Below, one piece after another: positions 50,441 to 59,183 of a stretch of 64,000 bases of DNA. A program made the position numbers and the translations under genes. The number at the start of each line of letters is the position of its first letter. The stretch's first letter is position 1. The stretch covers positions 620,001-684,000 of the forward strand of contig NZ_CP029378.1 of assembly GCF_003268675.1 (NCBI RefSeq), read 5' to 3'. The notes below the pieces were generated by a model that had not been told where the DNA came from, did not search any database, and saw only the letters and a program-made list of their open reading frames with translations. Source of the stretch: Streptomyces bacillaris. GTDB lineage: Bacteria; Actinomycetota; Actinomycetes; Streptomycetales; Streptomycetaceae.

Positions 50441-50617
50441 CTACTCCGCGCCCGCCACCATGAAGAGCAGGTAGAGGAAGGCCGCGATCACGTGGCCGAC
50501 CACCAGGTAGGCGATGAGGCGGATCACCAGACCGCGCGGCATCCGGCGCTCCTGCGCGTCCTTCGTGGCCCTCGGCCGCCGGGGACTCAGCGGGTCGTAG
50601 TGTTCGGAATCGGACAT
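50441..50617 (-). CDS. Small single-helix membrane protein, DUF6126-like
   Basis: 58 residues from ATG 50617, with GAGAGGA 6 nt upstream. The charged N-terminus (YDPLSPRRPRATKDAQERR) precedes one hydrophobic helix (LVIRLIAYLVVGHVIAAFLYLLFMVAG). The size and pattern fit the DUF6126 family, typically found next to XRE-cupin regulators as here. It may anchor or sense for that regulator. Confidence 0.75.
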   Translation of the reverse strand: MSDSEHYDPLSPRRPRATKDAQERRMPRGLVIRLIAYLVVGHVIAAFLYLLFMVAGAE

Positions 50618-50730
50618 GACGGTCCTCTCTGCCGGCCTCGCGGCCGGTGGGTACGAAGGGTCCGGAGGTACGGAGGTCCGGAGGAGCGCGGGGACCCCGG
50701 TGGTACGCGGGGCCCCGGAGGTGCACGTGG

Positions 50731-51339
50731 TCAGCGCGCGTGGAGGGCGTTGCCGAGGCACAGCTCGGCCGCGGGGCTCTGGAGCAGGGAGTGGACGAAG
50801 AGCAGCTCCGCCCCGCCGCGGTCCAGGGCCGCGATCCGGTGGGGGGTGAGCGAGTCGAAGTGGGCGCTGTCGCCCGGGTCCAGGTCGTGCACCGTCTCCC
50901 CCAGTGCGACCCGCAGTCGTCCGCCGACGACGTACAGCCACTCCTCACCGGGGTGCACCCGGACCAGATCGCCCTGGGCGCCGTACGGGACACGGACCCG
51001 CAGCGCCTGCATGGCGCGGCCGGGGCTGCCGGCCCGGCGGTACATCCAGCCGTCGGCCTCGGCGCCCTCGAAGGCGCCGCCCCGGATGATCGCGTCGCGC
51101 TCGGGGGGCTTCTCGCCGAGCAGCTCGGAGACCGTCGTACCGTAGATGCGGGCCAGGCCCAGCAGCATCGGCAGCGAGGGCTGGCGGCGGCCGGTCTCCA
51201 GCCGGGAGAGGTGGGCCGGGGAGAGTCCGGCCCGCTGGGCTGCGGTCTCCAGGGTGAGGCCGCGCCCGCGGCGCAGTTCGCGCAGTCGGGGGGCGACGCC
51301 GGGAAGCTCGTCGGCCGCCCCCTCGTCCGGAGGGTTCAT
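50731..51339 (-). CDS. XRE-family regulator with C-terminal cupin
   Basis: A 202-residue protein. The HTH reads LRELRRGRGLTLETAAQRAGLSPAHLSRLETGRRQPSL (about 19-56). The cupin barrel (about 105-190) has VRVHPGEEWLYVVGGRLRVAL and DLDPGDSAHFDSLTPHRI. Such regulators sense small metabolites such as polyamines or amino acids, but the ligand is unknown here. A strong dyad lies 24 nt upstream and is the likely autoregulatory operator. Confidence 0.92.
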   Translation of the reverse strand: MNPPDEGAADELPGVAPRLRELRRGRGLTLETAAQRAGLSPAHLSRLETGRRQPSLPMLLGLARIYGTTVSELLGEKPPERDAIIRGGAFEGAEADGWMYRRAGSPGRAMQALRVRVPYGAQGDLVRVHPGEEWLYVVGGRLRVALGETVHDLDPGDSAHFDSLTPHRIAALDRGGAELLFVHSLLQSPAAELCLGNALHAR

Positions 51340-51362
51340 GGTTCCATTGGGCCAGGAACTTT

Positions 51363-51391
51363 CCTCCCGGGCAAATAAATTGCCCGGGAGG
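51363..51391 (-). promoter_or_regulatory. 12-bp inverted repeat upstream of the XRE-cupin gene
   Basis: CCTCCCGGGCAA (51363-51374) and TTGCCCGGGAGG (51380-51391) are perfect complements around ATAAA. Inside lie two shorter dyads: TTGCCCGGGAGGCAA (TTGCC-N5-GGCAA) and TTTCCTCCCGGGCAAA. The site lies between the hpnO stop and the regulator start. It could end hpnO transcripts, but the nested dyads point to an operator. Confidence 0.7.
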
Positions 51392-51405
51392 CAAATCCAC
51401 CGGTC

Positions 51406-52803
51406 TCAGCGGTTGGCCACGGCCTGCTTGACCAGGGTCCGGCCGAAGTCCCACATCAGCCCGCCCCCGCTGTGGGCGTCGTCCATGACCTCGGTGAACG
51501 CCGTCACGAAGCGGTCCACCTCCGGCTCCCCGATGATCAGCGGCGGGATCAGCTTGATCACTTCCAAGTGGTCGCCGGAGACCTGGGTGAGGATGCGGTG
51601 CTTCTGGAGCAGCGGCACCACGACCATCTGGGCGAAGAGTCCCTTCCGGGCCGCCTGGAGCATGGTCCAGCGGCTGCGGAGCTTCAGCGAGGACGGGCGG
51701 CCGAACTCGATGCCGATCATCAGCCCGCGCCCCCGCACCTCGTGCAGCAGCTCGTAGCGGTCCACCAGCGCCGCCAGCCGCTCACGCAGCAGGTCCCCGG
51801 TGCGCCGGGCGCCCGCGACGATCTCCTCGTCCTCCATCACCGTGAGCACCGCGAGCCCCGCCGCCATGGCCTGGGCGTTGGAGCCGAAGCTCGCGGAGTG
51901 GACGAGGACCCGGTCCATCGAGGAGTAGACCTTGCGGAAGATCCACTCCTTGCCGAGCGTGGCGCCGACCGGGACATAGCCGCCGGAGAGCGCCTTGGCC
52001 ACGCAGACGAGATCGGGCTCCACCCCCTCCTCGTGCTGGTAGGCGTAGAAGTCACCGGTCCGCCCGAGACCCGTCTGCACCTCGTCGGCGATCAGGAGCG
52101 CCTTGTGCCGGTGGAGCAGCTCCTGCGCCTCGTACAGGAAGCCCGGCGACGCGGCGTGCACGCCCTTGCCCTGGATGGGCTCGACGACCAGGGCGGCCAC
52201 GTCCCCGCGCTTCAGCTCCCGGCGCAGCCCGTCCAGGTCGCCCAGGGCGATCGGGGTGTCGGGCAGCAGCGGGGCGAAGCCGTCCCGGAAGCCGCGCTCG
52301 CCGTTGACCGAGAGGGAGCCGGTGGTCAGCCCGTGGAAGGCGTGGTCGCAGTAGAGGACCCGGGGCTTCCCGGTGGCGTACCGGGCGAACTTCAGCGCGG
52401 TCTCGACCGCTTCCGTACCGCTGTTCCCGAAGAAGACCCGGTCCAGGTGCGGGCTGTGGCCGAGCAGCTTCTCCGCGAGCAGCCCGGGCAGGGGCTGGCA
52501 GTCGAAGCGGGTGAGGTCGGCGAGCTGGGCGTCGAGCACGTCGTGCAGGGCCCGGCGGACGACCGGGTGGTGCCGGCCGAGCCCCATGACGCCGAACCCG
52601 GCCAGCATGTCCAGATAGTCCCGGCCCTCGGCGTCCCAGAAGTACGCGCCCTCGGCCCGCTCGTAGACCTTGTCGAAGCCGATGGTGTGCAGCATGCGCG
52701 GCAGTTGGTGGTTGAGATGGCGCGCGTGCAGCTCGTACCGCTCGCCCCCGCGCTCCGCCAGCAGCCGCCCGAGGTCGAAGCCCTTCGGCCCGCCGTCCGT
52801 CAC
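51406..52803 (-). CDS. hpnO: Class III aminotransferase, hopanoid side-chain (HpnO)
   Basis: A 465-residue protein. Fold-type I aminotransferase motifs: NSGTEAVETALKFAR (127-141), IADEVQTGLGRTG (238-250) and PLP Lys270 in VCVAKALSGG. It is last in the hopanoid operon, and its ATG overlaps the HpnH stop (ATGA). HpnO converts a C35 oxidised hopanoid to aminobacteriohopanetriol. In several streptomycetes dxs and ispG lie between hpnH and hpnO, but here they are directly joined. Confidence 0.9.
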   Translation of the reverse strand: MTDGGPKGFDLGRLLAERGGERYELHARHLNHQLPRMLHTIGFDKVYERAEGAYFWDAEGRDYLDMLAGFGVMGLGRHHPVVRRALHDVLDAQLADLTRFDCQPLPGLLAEKLLGHSPHLDRVFFGNSGTEAVETALKFARYATGKPRVLYCDHAFHGLTTGSLSVNGERGFRDGFAPLLPDTPIALGDLDGLRRELKRGDVAALVVEPIQGKGVHAASPGFLYEAQELLHRHKALLIADEVQTGLGRTGDFYAYQHEEGVEPDLVCVAKALSGGYVPVGATLGKEWIFRKVYSSMDRVLVHSASFGSNAQAMAAGLAVLTVMEDEEIVAGARRTGDLLRERLAALVDRYELLHEVRGRGLMIGIEFGRPSSLKLRSRWTMLQAARKGLFAQMVVVPLLQKHRILTQVSGDHLEVIKLIPPLIIGEPEVDRFVTAFTEVMDDAHSGGGLMWDFGRTLVKQAVANR

Positions 52804-53819
52804 CGGTTGCCGCCGACGCTCTCCCGGGCCGCGCGCAGCGACTCCTTGAGCGACCCCATGGTCGCGAGGACGGCGGTGGGTTCGTAGCCGCAGTGGGCCA
52901 TGCAGTTGGCGCAGCGCGGGTCCTTGCCCCGGCCGTACTTGTCCCAGTCGGTCTCCTCGATGAGCTGACGGTACGTCGGTACGTAGCCGTCACTCATCAG
53001 GTAGCAGGGGCGCTGCCAGCCGAAGAGCGAGTAGTTGGGGATGGCCCAGGCGGTGCACGGGAAGTCCGCCTTGCCCTCCAGGAAGTCCAGGAAGAGCGGC
53101 GAGTGGTTGAGCCGCCAGCGGGCCCGGTTGCCGCCGGCGAAGGCCTTCTTGAAGAGTTCGCGGGTCTGGTCGACGCCGAGGAAGTGCTCCTGGTCGGGCG
53201 CCTTCTCGTAGGCGTAGGCGGGCGAGATCATCATCTCGTCAACCTGCAGGTCGTCGTTGAGGTAGTTGAGGACCTCGATGATGGTCTGCGGGGTGTCGGT
53301 GTTGAAGAAGGTGGAGTTGGTGGTGACCCGGAAGCCGCGCCGCTTGGCCTCCTTCATCGCCTCCACCGCCTCGTCGAAGACGCCCTCCTTGGCGACCGAC
53401 TCGTCGTGCCGCTCCCGCAGTCCGTCGATGTGCACGGCGAAGGCGAAGTAGGGCGAGGGGGTGAACTTGTCGAGCTTCTTCCGCATGAGCATCGCGTTGG
53501 TGCAGAGGAAGACGTATTTCTTCCGCGCGACGAGCTGGCGCACGATCTCGTCGATCTGCGGGTGCATCAGCGGCTCGCCCCCGGCGATGGAGACCATGGG
53601 GGCACCGGATTCGAGCACCGCGCCCACGGCCTGGGCGACCGGCATGCGCTGCTTCAGGACACCGGCCGGGTGCTGGATCTTCCCGCACCCCTCGCAGGCG
53701 AGGTTGCAGGCGAACAACGGCTCCAGTTCGACGATGAGCGGGAACTTCTCACGCTTGCGGAGCTTCTGTTCGAACAGATACGTCGCGACCTTGATGGACT
53801 GACGGAGCGGCATGGCCAT
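52800..53819 (-). CDS. hpnH: Adenosylhopane synthase, radical SAM (HpnH)
   Basis: 339 residues from ATG 53819, whose leader AGGAGGTGA 8 nt upstream is near-perfect. The frame upstream to 53858 is rejected. The cluster C38-x3-C42-x2-C45 lies in EPLFACNLACEGCGKI. A C-terminal CANCMAHCGYEPTAV is typical of HpnH. The enzyme adds the 5'-deoxyadenosyl radical to diploptene to give adenosylhopane. Confidence 0.95.
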   Translation of the reverse strand: MAMPLRQSIKVATYLFEQKLRKREKFPLIVELEPLFACNLACEGCGKIQHPAGVLKQRMPVAQAVGAVLESGAPMVSIAGGEPLMHPQIDEIVRQLVARKKYVFLCTNAMLMRKKLDKFTPSPYFAFAVHIDGLRERHDESVAKEGVFDEAVEAMKEAKRRGFRVTTNSTFFNTDTPQTIIEVLNYLNDDLQVDEMMISPAYAYEKAPDQEHFLGVDQTRELFKKAFAGGNRARWRLNHSPLFLDFLEGKADFPCTAWAIPNYSLFGWQRPCYLMSDGYVPTYRQLIEETDWDKYGRGKDPRCANCMAHCGYEPTAVLATMGSLKESLRAARESVGGNR

Positions 53820-53824
53820 CTGGC

Positions 53825-54472
53825 TCACCTCCTGGGGAGCAGTAAAGATCGGTGCCATTCGTAGAAAGCGGGAAGGACGGCACGGAGAACACGGAAGGCC
53901 GATATTCCACCGCGGACCGTGCCGATACGGACGAGCTCATGCTCTGGAGCGTCCACGACCACCCGGACGGCCGCAACCGGGCGCGGGCCGTGGCACAGGG
54001 CGGTACGCAGTGTGGCGGCGGACTCCATGTCCACGGCGACGGCCCCGGTGGCCCGCAGCGCGGCCCGCTCGGGGCCGCGTACGACGTGGTCGGAGCCGGT
54101 CAGGGGGCCGGTGTGGACAGTGGCGCCGGGGACGGCCCGGGCCAGGGCTGCGACCAGCAGCCCGGTGCCGGTGCAGGGGGTGACGCCGTCCGCGTCCCGG
54201 GTCTCCTCCGCGACGACCAGGTCCCCGGGGTGCATCCCGGGGGCGAGGCCCGCGCAGAAGCCGGAGGCGATGACGGCGGCCTCCGGTGCGCCACCGGGGG
54301 CGAGAGCGGCCGCCACGGCCGCCTCCGCCGCCCGGGGGCCCATTCCGGTCCGCAGGACCCGCACCGGGCCCGCGGGACGCCTGCCGCTGCGCAGGGCCAC
54401 CTGCTCGATGCCCAGCGCGCAGGCGACCAGCAGCGGCGCTTGGGGGCTCGCGGGCCCCGGTGCGCCCACCAT
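53825..54472 (-). CDS. hpnG: Hopanoid nucleoside phosphorylase-like protein (HpnG)
   Basis: A 215-residue protein. The phosphorylase-type core reads LLVACALGIEQVAL, then VIASGFCAGLAPGMHPGDLVVAEE, then AVAVDMESAA. HpnG removes adenine from adenosylhopane to give ribosyl/phosphoribosyl hopane. The ATG overlaps the shc stop in a TGATG junction, and the stop is 5 nt from hpnH. Confidence 0.92.
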   Translation of the reverse strand: MVGAPGPASPQAPLLVACALGIEQVALRSGRRPAGPVRVLRTGMGPRAAEAAVAAALAPGGAPEAAVIASGFCAGLAPGMHPGDLVVAEETRDADGVTPCTGTGLLVAALARAVPGATVHTGPLTGSDHVVRGPERAALRATGAVAVDMESAATLRTALCHGPRPVAAVRVVVDAPEHELVRIGTVRGGISAFRVLRAVLPAFYEWHRSLLLPRR

Positions 54473-56472
54473 CAGACGCCCTGGGCGGCGCCCGTACGGT
54501 CGGCGAACGGGTCGCCGTACACGTAGCGCCCGAGTGCCGTGAGGGGGAAGACCTGACGGTAGAGGTGGTAGTTGATGGAGAAGTCCCAGGGGAAGCCGGT
54601 GCCGGTGAAATACGGCTCGTCCCAGGAGCCGTCTGCCTGCTGGGCCTCGGTCAGCCAGGTGACCCCGCGGGTGACGGCGACGCTGTCGCGGCGGCCGGCC
54701 GCCAGCAGGGCGAGCAGGGCCCAGGCGGTCTGGGAGGCGGTGGACTCACCGTGCCCGATCCACTTCTCCTCCCGGTACGAGCGCAGGTCCTCGCCCCAGC
54801 CGCCGTCGTCGTTCTGCACGGACTCCAGCCACTCCACCGCCCGGCGGATCGAGGGGTGGGCGGCGGGCAGTCCGGCGGCGACCAGCGCAGGGACCACCGA
54901 CCCCGTCCCGTAGACATAGTTGACGCCCCAGCGCCCGAACCAGGCGCCGCACGCCTCCTGTTCGGCGAGCAGCCACTCGATGCCCCGTTGCGTACGGGGG
55001 TGTTGGGCGCGCCCCTCGACGGCGAGCATCTCCACCACATGGCCGGTGACGTCGGCCGACGGCGGGTCGATGACCTCACCGAAGTCGCAGAACGGCAGGC
55101 GGTTGGGGAAGGAGCTGGTGTTGTCGGCGTCGAAGGCGCCCCAGGCCCCGTTGCGGGACTGCATCCCGAGGTTCCAACGGACCCCGCGCTCGATGGCGGC
55201 CTCCACCCGGGCGGGGTCGGGGTGGCGGACCCGGCGTAGCGCCAGGACGACTTCGGCGGTGTCGTCGATGTCCGGGTAGTTGTCGTTGTGGAACTCGAAC
55301 GCCCAGCCTCCGGGGGCGAGTTCGGGTTTGCGTACGGACCAGTCGCCGGGCCGGGTGATCTCCTCGGCCAGCATCCAATCGGCGGCCTTCACCAGCGCCG
55401 GGTGGTCGGGTCTGAGTCCGCCGTCGACCAGGGCGATGGTGGCCAGGCAGGTGTCCCAGACGGGCGACTGGCAGGCCTCGACCATCCGGGCGCCGTCCTC
55501 GCGGTGCACGGCGAACCGGTCCAGCGAGGCGAGGCCCGCCTTCATCACCGGGTGGTCCAGGTCGTAGCCGAGGAGATGCAGGGCGATGAGGGAGTAGACG
55601 GCCGGGGGCTGGATGCCGCCCCAGCAGCCGTCGTTCTCCTGGCGTTCGACGATCCAGCGGGCCGCCACGTTCATGGCGATGCGGCGCAGCGGGCGCGGGG
55701 CGACCTTGTGGTAGAGGTGCAGCCCCTTGTCCAGGCGCTGGAAGAGGCCGTCCCAACTGGCCGCCGGGGCAAGCTTCCTGGGCGGGTTGGGGCGGGCCGG
55801 GTCGGTGTGCAGCTCGTCCAGGGCGAAGGGCGCGGGCCGCACGGGGCGCTTCGCGGAGACGATGGTCAGGGGGACGATGGTCTGCCGGGCCCAGCAGCCG
55901 AAGTCATAGATGTTGAGGGGGACCCAGGAGGGCAGGAACATCAGCTCGGGCGGGAGTTCGGGGAGGTCGTCCCACTTCCACCAGCCGAAGAGCGCCAGCC
56001 AGATCCGGGTGAAGACCCGGGCGGCCGCGATGCCGCCCTGTTCCCTGATCCAGGAGGCGGCGCGGGCCATGTGCGGTTCGTCCGGGGCGTCCCCGGCCAG
56101 CCGCAGGGCCACATAGGCCTCGATGGTGGCGGAGAGGTCGCTCGGTCCGCCGTAGAAGGTGTTCCAGGTGCCGTCACCCAGTTGCTCGCCCCGGATGAAG
56201 AGGGCGGCGGCCCGGGTGGTCTCCGGGTCCTGGATCCCGAGGAACTGGCGCAGGAGCAGGTCCTCGGCGTCCATCGTGACGTTGGTGGCGAGGTCCCCCT
56301 TCCACCAGCCCTGCTCGTCCTGTCTGCCGAGAAGGTGCTCCACGGAGCGTTCGGCGGCCCGCCGGGCGGCGGCGAGCACCTCGTCCGGGGCGAGGGTCGT
56401 GCGGTCGGGATGTCCTGCCGTGGTCGCGGAGAGTTTCGCGGCCCCGGCGGGTCCGTCGGTCGTCGCTGTCAT
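54472..56472 (-). CDS. shc: Squalene-hopene cyclase
   Basis: A 666-residue protein of normal length, with AGGGGAAG before ATG 56472. The catalytic DxDDTA motif is DIDDTA (401-406). Several QW repeats are visible (QDEQGWWKGDL, GDGTWNTFYGG, ENDGCWGGIQ, NGAWGAF, NDDGGWGED). It cyclises squalene to hopene and hopanol at the membrane. It is the core enzyme of the operon. Confidence 0.97.
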   Translation of the reverse strand: MTATTDGPAGAAKLSATTAGHPDRTTLAPDEVLAAARRAAERSVEHLLGRQDEQGWWKGDLATNVTMDAEDLLLRQFLGIQDPETTRAAALFIRGEQLGDGTWNTFYGGPSDLSATIEAYVALRLAGDAPDEPHMARAASWIREQGGIAAARVFTRIWLALFGWWKWDDLPELPPELMFLPSWVPLNIYDFGCWARQTIVPLTIVSAKRPVRPAPFALDELHTDPARPNPPRKLAPAASWDGLFQRLDKGLHLYHKVAPRPLRRIAMNVAARWIVERQENDGCWGGIQPPAVYSLIALHLLGYDLDHPVMKAGLASLDRFAVHREDGARMVEACQSPVWDTCLATIALVDGGLRPDHPALVKAADWMLAEEITRPGDWSVRKPELAPGGWAFEFHNDNYPDIDDTAEVVLALRRVRHPDPARVEAAIERGVRWNLGMQSRNGAWGAFDADNTSSFPNRLPFCDFGEVIDPPSADVTGHVVEMLAVEGRAQHPRTQRGIEWLLAEQEACGAWFGRWGVNYVYGTGSVVPALVAAGLPAAHPSIRRAVEWLESVQNDDGGWGEDLRSYREEKWIGHGESTASQTAWALLALLAAGRRDSVAVTRGVTWLTEAQQADGSWDEPYFTGTGFPWDFSINYHLYRQVFPLTALGRYVYGDPFADRTGAAQGV

Positions 56473-56579
56473 GAGCTTCCCCTTACGTGCAGTGGTTTCT
56501 CTGCTGTGCTGGGGTCTCCGTCGGCCGACGCCCCTGTCGGGGCGTCGGCCGGCGACTGCGCGTCATATACGGGTGCTGG

Positions 56580-57683
56580 TCATCTCTTCCGCACCACCAC
56601 GAAGTCCGCGAGCGCGGTGAGCTGCGCCCGTACCTGGTGCGGCATGTCGACACCGTGCAGCGCCTCGATGGCGACCGCGTGCTGCCGACGGGCTTCCTGG
56701 GCGGTCCACTCGCGGCCGCCCGCCTCCTCGATGAGCGCCGCGCGGGCGGCGAACTCCTCCTCGGAGAAGCTGTCGAAGTCGCTGCTCTTGGCGTCGGCGG
56801 CGAGCAGCTCCCCGAGCCGCTCGGAGGCCGGGCCGCCCGCGGCGAGCGCGGCGACGACCGGGAGGGACTTCTTGCGCTGGCGCAGGTCGCTCCAGGTCTG
56901 CTTGCCGGTGGCCTCCGGGTCGCCCCAGATACCGAGCAGGTCGTCGACGGCCTGGAAGGCGAGGCCCAGGTGGTAGCCGTACGCCTCCAAGGTGTCGGCG
57001 GTGCGGTCGTCGGCGCCGCCGAGCACCGCGCCGATGGAGACCGCGCAGGCCAGCAGGGCGCCGGTCTTGTTGCCCTCCATCTCCAGGCACTCCTCGACGG
57101 TGACCCGCTCGCGGTGCTCGTAGGAGATGTCCTGGGCCTGCCCGTCGATGAGCTTGCGGGTGGCCGAGGTCAGCCGGCGGGCCGCGCGGCCCGCCTCGAC
57201 CGTGCCCAGCTCCAGCAACAGGTCGTAGGCGAGGGCGAAGAGCGCGTCGCCGACCAGGATCGCCTGGGCTGGGCCGTGCACCTTCCATACGGTGTCCCGG
57301 TGGCGGCGCTGCTCGTCGCCGTCCATCAGGTCGTCGTGCAGCAGCGAGAAGTTGTGCACGAGTTCGACGGCGACGGCGCCGGGGACGCCCGCCTCGGCGG
57401 GGGCGCCGGCCGCCTCGGCCGACAGCAGGGCGAGCGCGGGGCGCACGGCCTTGCCGCCGTCGCCGTCGGCGGGCCGCCCTTCGGCGTCGATCCAGCCGAA
57501 GTGGTAGGCCGCGACGGTGTCCATGGGCGGCGCCAGCCGGTCCACGGCGGCCCGCAGCACCGGCGCTGACAGGGCTCGTCCGCGCTCCAGAAGCGCGGTG
57601 ACGTCCGTGGTCTGGTCCACGGTGTCGGAAGCCGGATTCGCCGGGGTCACTGACTCTCCTCTTGTTCCGGTGGTACTGCTCAT
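56580..57683 (-). CDS. Polyprenyl diphosphate synthase of the hopanoid cluster
   Basis: 367 residues from ATG 57683, overlapping the HpnE stop (ATGA). The first Asp-rich motif DDLMD is at 117-121 with GDE following. The second motif reads DDLLGIWGD (247-255), where the third Asp of DDxxD is Gly, as in other cluster-linked actinobacterial members. It should supply FPP (or GGPP) for squalene synthesis. Chain length cannot be read with certainty. Confidence 0.93.
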   Translation of the reverse strand: MSSTTGTRGESVTPANPASDTVDQTTDVTALLERGRALSAPVLRAAVDRLAPPMDTVAAYHFGWIDAEGRPADGDGGKAVRPALALLSAEAAGAPAEAGVPGAVAVELVHNFSLLHDDLMDGDEQRRHRDTVWKVHGPAQAILVGDALFALAYDLLLELGTVEAGRAARRLTSATRKLIDGQAQDISYEHRERVTVEECLEMEGNKTGALLACAVSIGAVLGGADDRTADTLEAYGYHLGLAFQAVDDLLGIWGDPEATGKQTWSDLRQRKKSLPVVAALAAGGPASERLGELLAADAKSSDFDSFSEEEFAARAALIEEAGGREWTAQEARRQHAVAIEALHGVDMPHQVRAQLTALADFVVVRKR

Positions 57684-59065
57684 GCCGCCTCCTGCAGCGG
57701 ATGTCCTTGGGGGCGGCCGAGGTCGTGGAGGGCCGCGTCGGCGGCCTGGAAGCCGCTGCGCACGGCACCCTCCATCGTCGCGGGCCAGCCGGTGTCGGTC
57801 CAGGCGCCCGACAGGTGCAGCCCGGCCGCGCGCGTGCGGGGTCCGGGGCGCAGCCGGCCGACGCCCGGGGCGGGCGCGAAGGTGGCGGTGCGCTCGCGGG
57901 TGACGAAGAAGTCCCGGATGCCCGCGCCGCGTGCGGCGGGCAGCAGCCGCTCCAGCTCGGGGAGGTAGCGCTCCCGCAGCTCGGCGACGGGCAGGTCGAT
58001 CTCGTCCTGGGCGGCGGACTGGGAGACCGCCAGATACTGGCCGGGGCCCTTCAGCCCCGAGGAGTGCGTACGGTCGAAGACCCACTGGACCGGGGAGCCG
58101 ATGGCGGCGAAGAACGGGCGGCGCAGCACCTTGCGGTCGTAGATCACGTGCACGTTGAGGATGGGCGCGTTGTCGATGTCGAGCAGCAGGTCCGGCTCGT
58201 CCAGCGCGCCCGCGGGGAGCAGGCCGTGGGTCTCGTGCTGCGGCACGGCGAGGACGACGGTGTCGGCGGTGAGCCGCTCCCCCGCCGTCTCGACGCTCCA
58301 GCGGCCGTCCTCGGTGCGGGTCAGGGACCCCACCTTGGCGCGCAGCTCGGTGCGGACGCCTGCGGTGTCCAGGGCCTTGCGGGCGAGGGTGTCATGCAGC
58401 TCGCCCAGGGGCACGGCGGCCCAGCCGATGTCGGCCGCGCCGGGCTCGGAGAGCAGGCCGGTCTTGAAGACCTTCGCGGCAAGCGCCATGGAGGCGTTCG
58501 GCGCGGTGGCGTTGAGGGTGGCGACGCCGACGAGGTCCCAGAGGGCCTCTACGGTGCGCTCGGACTGGCCGTGCCGCTTCAGCCAGGTGGCGAAGTCGAT
58601 GCGGTCGAGCTCCGGGTCGGCGGGGTCGAGGCGGCCGAGCGCGAGGGCGGCGCGGCCGACGTTCGCCTTCTCCGCGAGGGAGAGGTGCGGATAGGCGGCG
58701 AGCCCCCCGGCGAGGTGCAGCGGTACGGGCAGGCCGGTGCGGCGGATCCGGCCCAGGCGGGGTCCGGCGGCGCGGCCGACGTCCAGGACGGGGACGTCCA
58801 GGCGGTCCTGGAGGGGGGCGAGGTGGGAGCCGTCGATGCGGTCGAGGAACCAGCGGTAGCCGGTGCAGCAGCGCAGGTAGACGTGCTGGCCGTTGTCGAC
58901 GGTGAGGTCGCCGCGCTGGAAGGAGAAGGCGAGTCCGCCGAGGCGGGGCCGCCCCTCCAGCAGGGTCACGTCGAGTCCGGCGTCGGCCAGCCGGAGCGCC
59001 GCCGTGATGCCGGCCAGCCCGCCGCCGACGACGACCGCGACGGGGCGCGGTGTCTCGTCGCTCAT
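57680..59065 (-). CDS. hpnE: Hydroxysqualene dehydrogenase, FAD-dependent (HpnE)
   Basis: 461 residues from ATG 59065, with GAGAGGGG 5 nt upstream. The Rossmann FAD motif VVVGGGLAGITAALRLADAG (11-30) and an acidic LLEGR loop follow. The C-terminal GLHLSGAWTDTGWPATMEGAVRSG is the phytoene-desaturase-family dinucleotide end. In the HpnCDE route HpnE reduces hydroxysqualene to squalene. Confidence 0.94.
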   Translation of the reverse strand: MSDETPRPVAVVVGGGLAGITAALRLADAGLDVTLLEGRPRLGGLAFSFQRGDLTVDNGQHVYLRCCTGYRWFLDRIDGSHLAPLQDRLDVPVLDVGRAAGPRLGRIRRTGLPVPLHLAGGLAAYPHLSLAEKANVGRAALALGRLDPADPELDRIDFATWLKRHGQSERTVEALWDLVGVATLNATAPNASMALAAKVFKTGLLSEPGAADIGWAAVPLGELHDTLARKALDTAGVRTELRAKVGSLTRTEDGRWSVETAGERLTADTVVLAVPQHETHGLLPAGALDEPDLLLDIDNAPILNVHVIYDRKVLRRPFFAAIGSPVQWVFDRTHSSGLKGPGQYLAVSQSAAQDEIDLPVAELRERYLPELERLLPAARGAGIRDFFVTRERTATFAPAPGVGRLRPGPRTRAAGLHLSGAWTDTGWPATMEGAVRSGFQAADAALHDLGRPQGHPLQEAA

Positions 59066-59183
59066 GTCTGCCCCTCTCGCCGGGCCGTCACCGGTCGCCG
59101 GGGCGTCCCGGTAGAGATCGTCGCAGTCGTGGACGCGTGCGGCCACCCGAGGGTTGACCGGGCGCCGGAACCGCCGGAACGCA

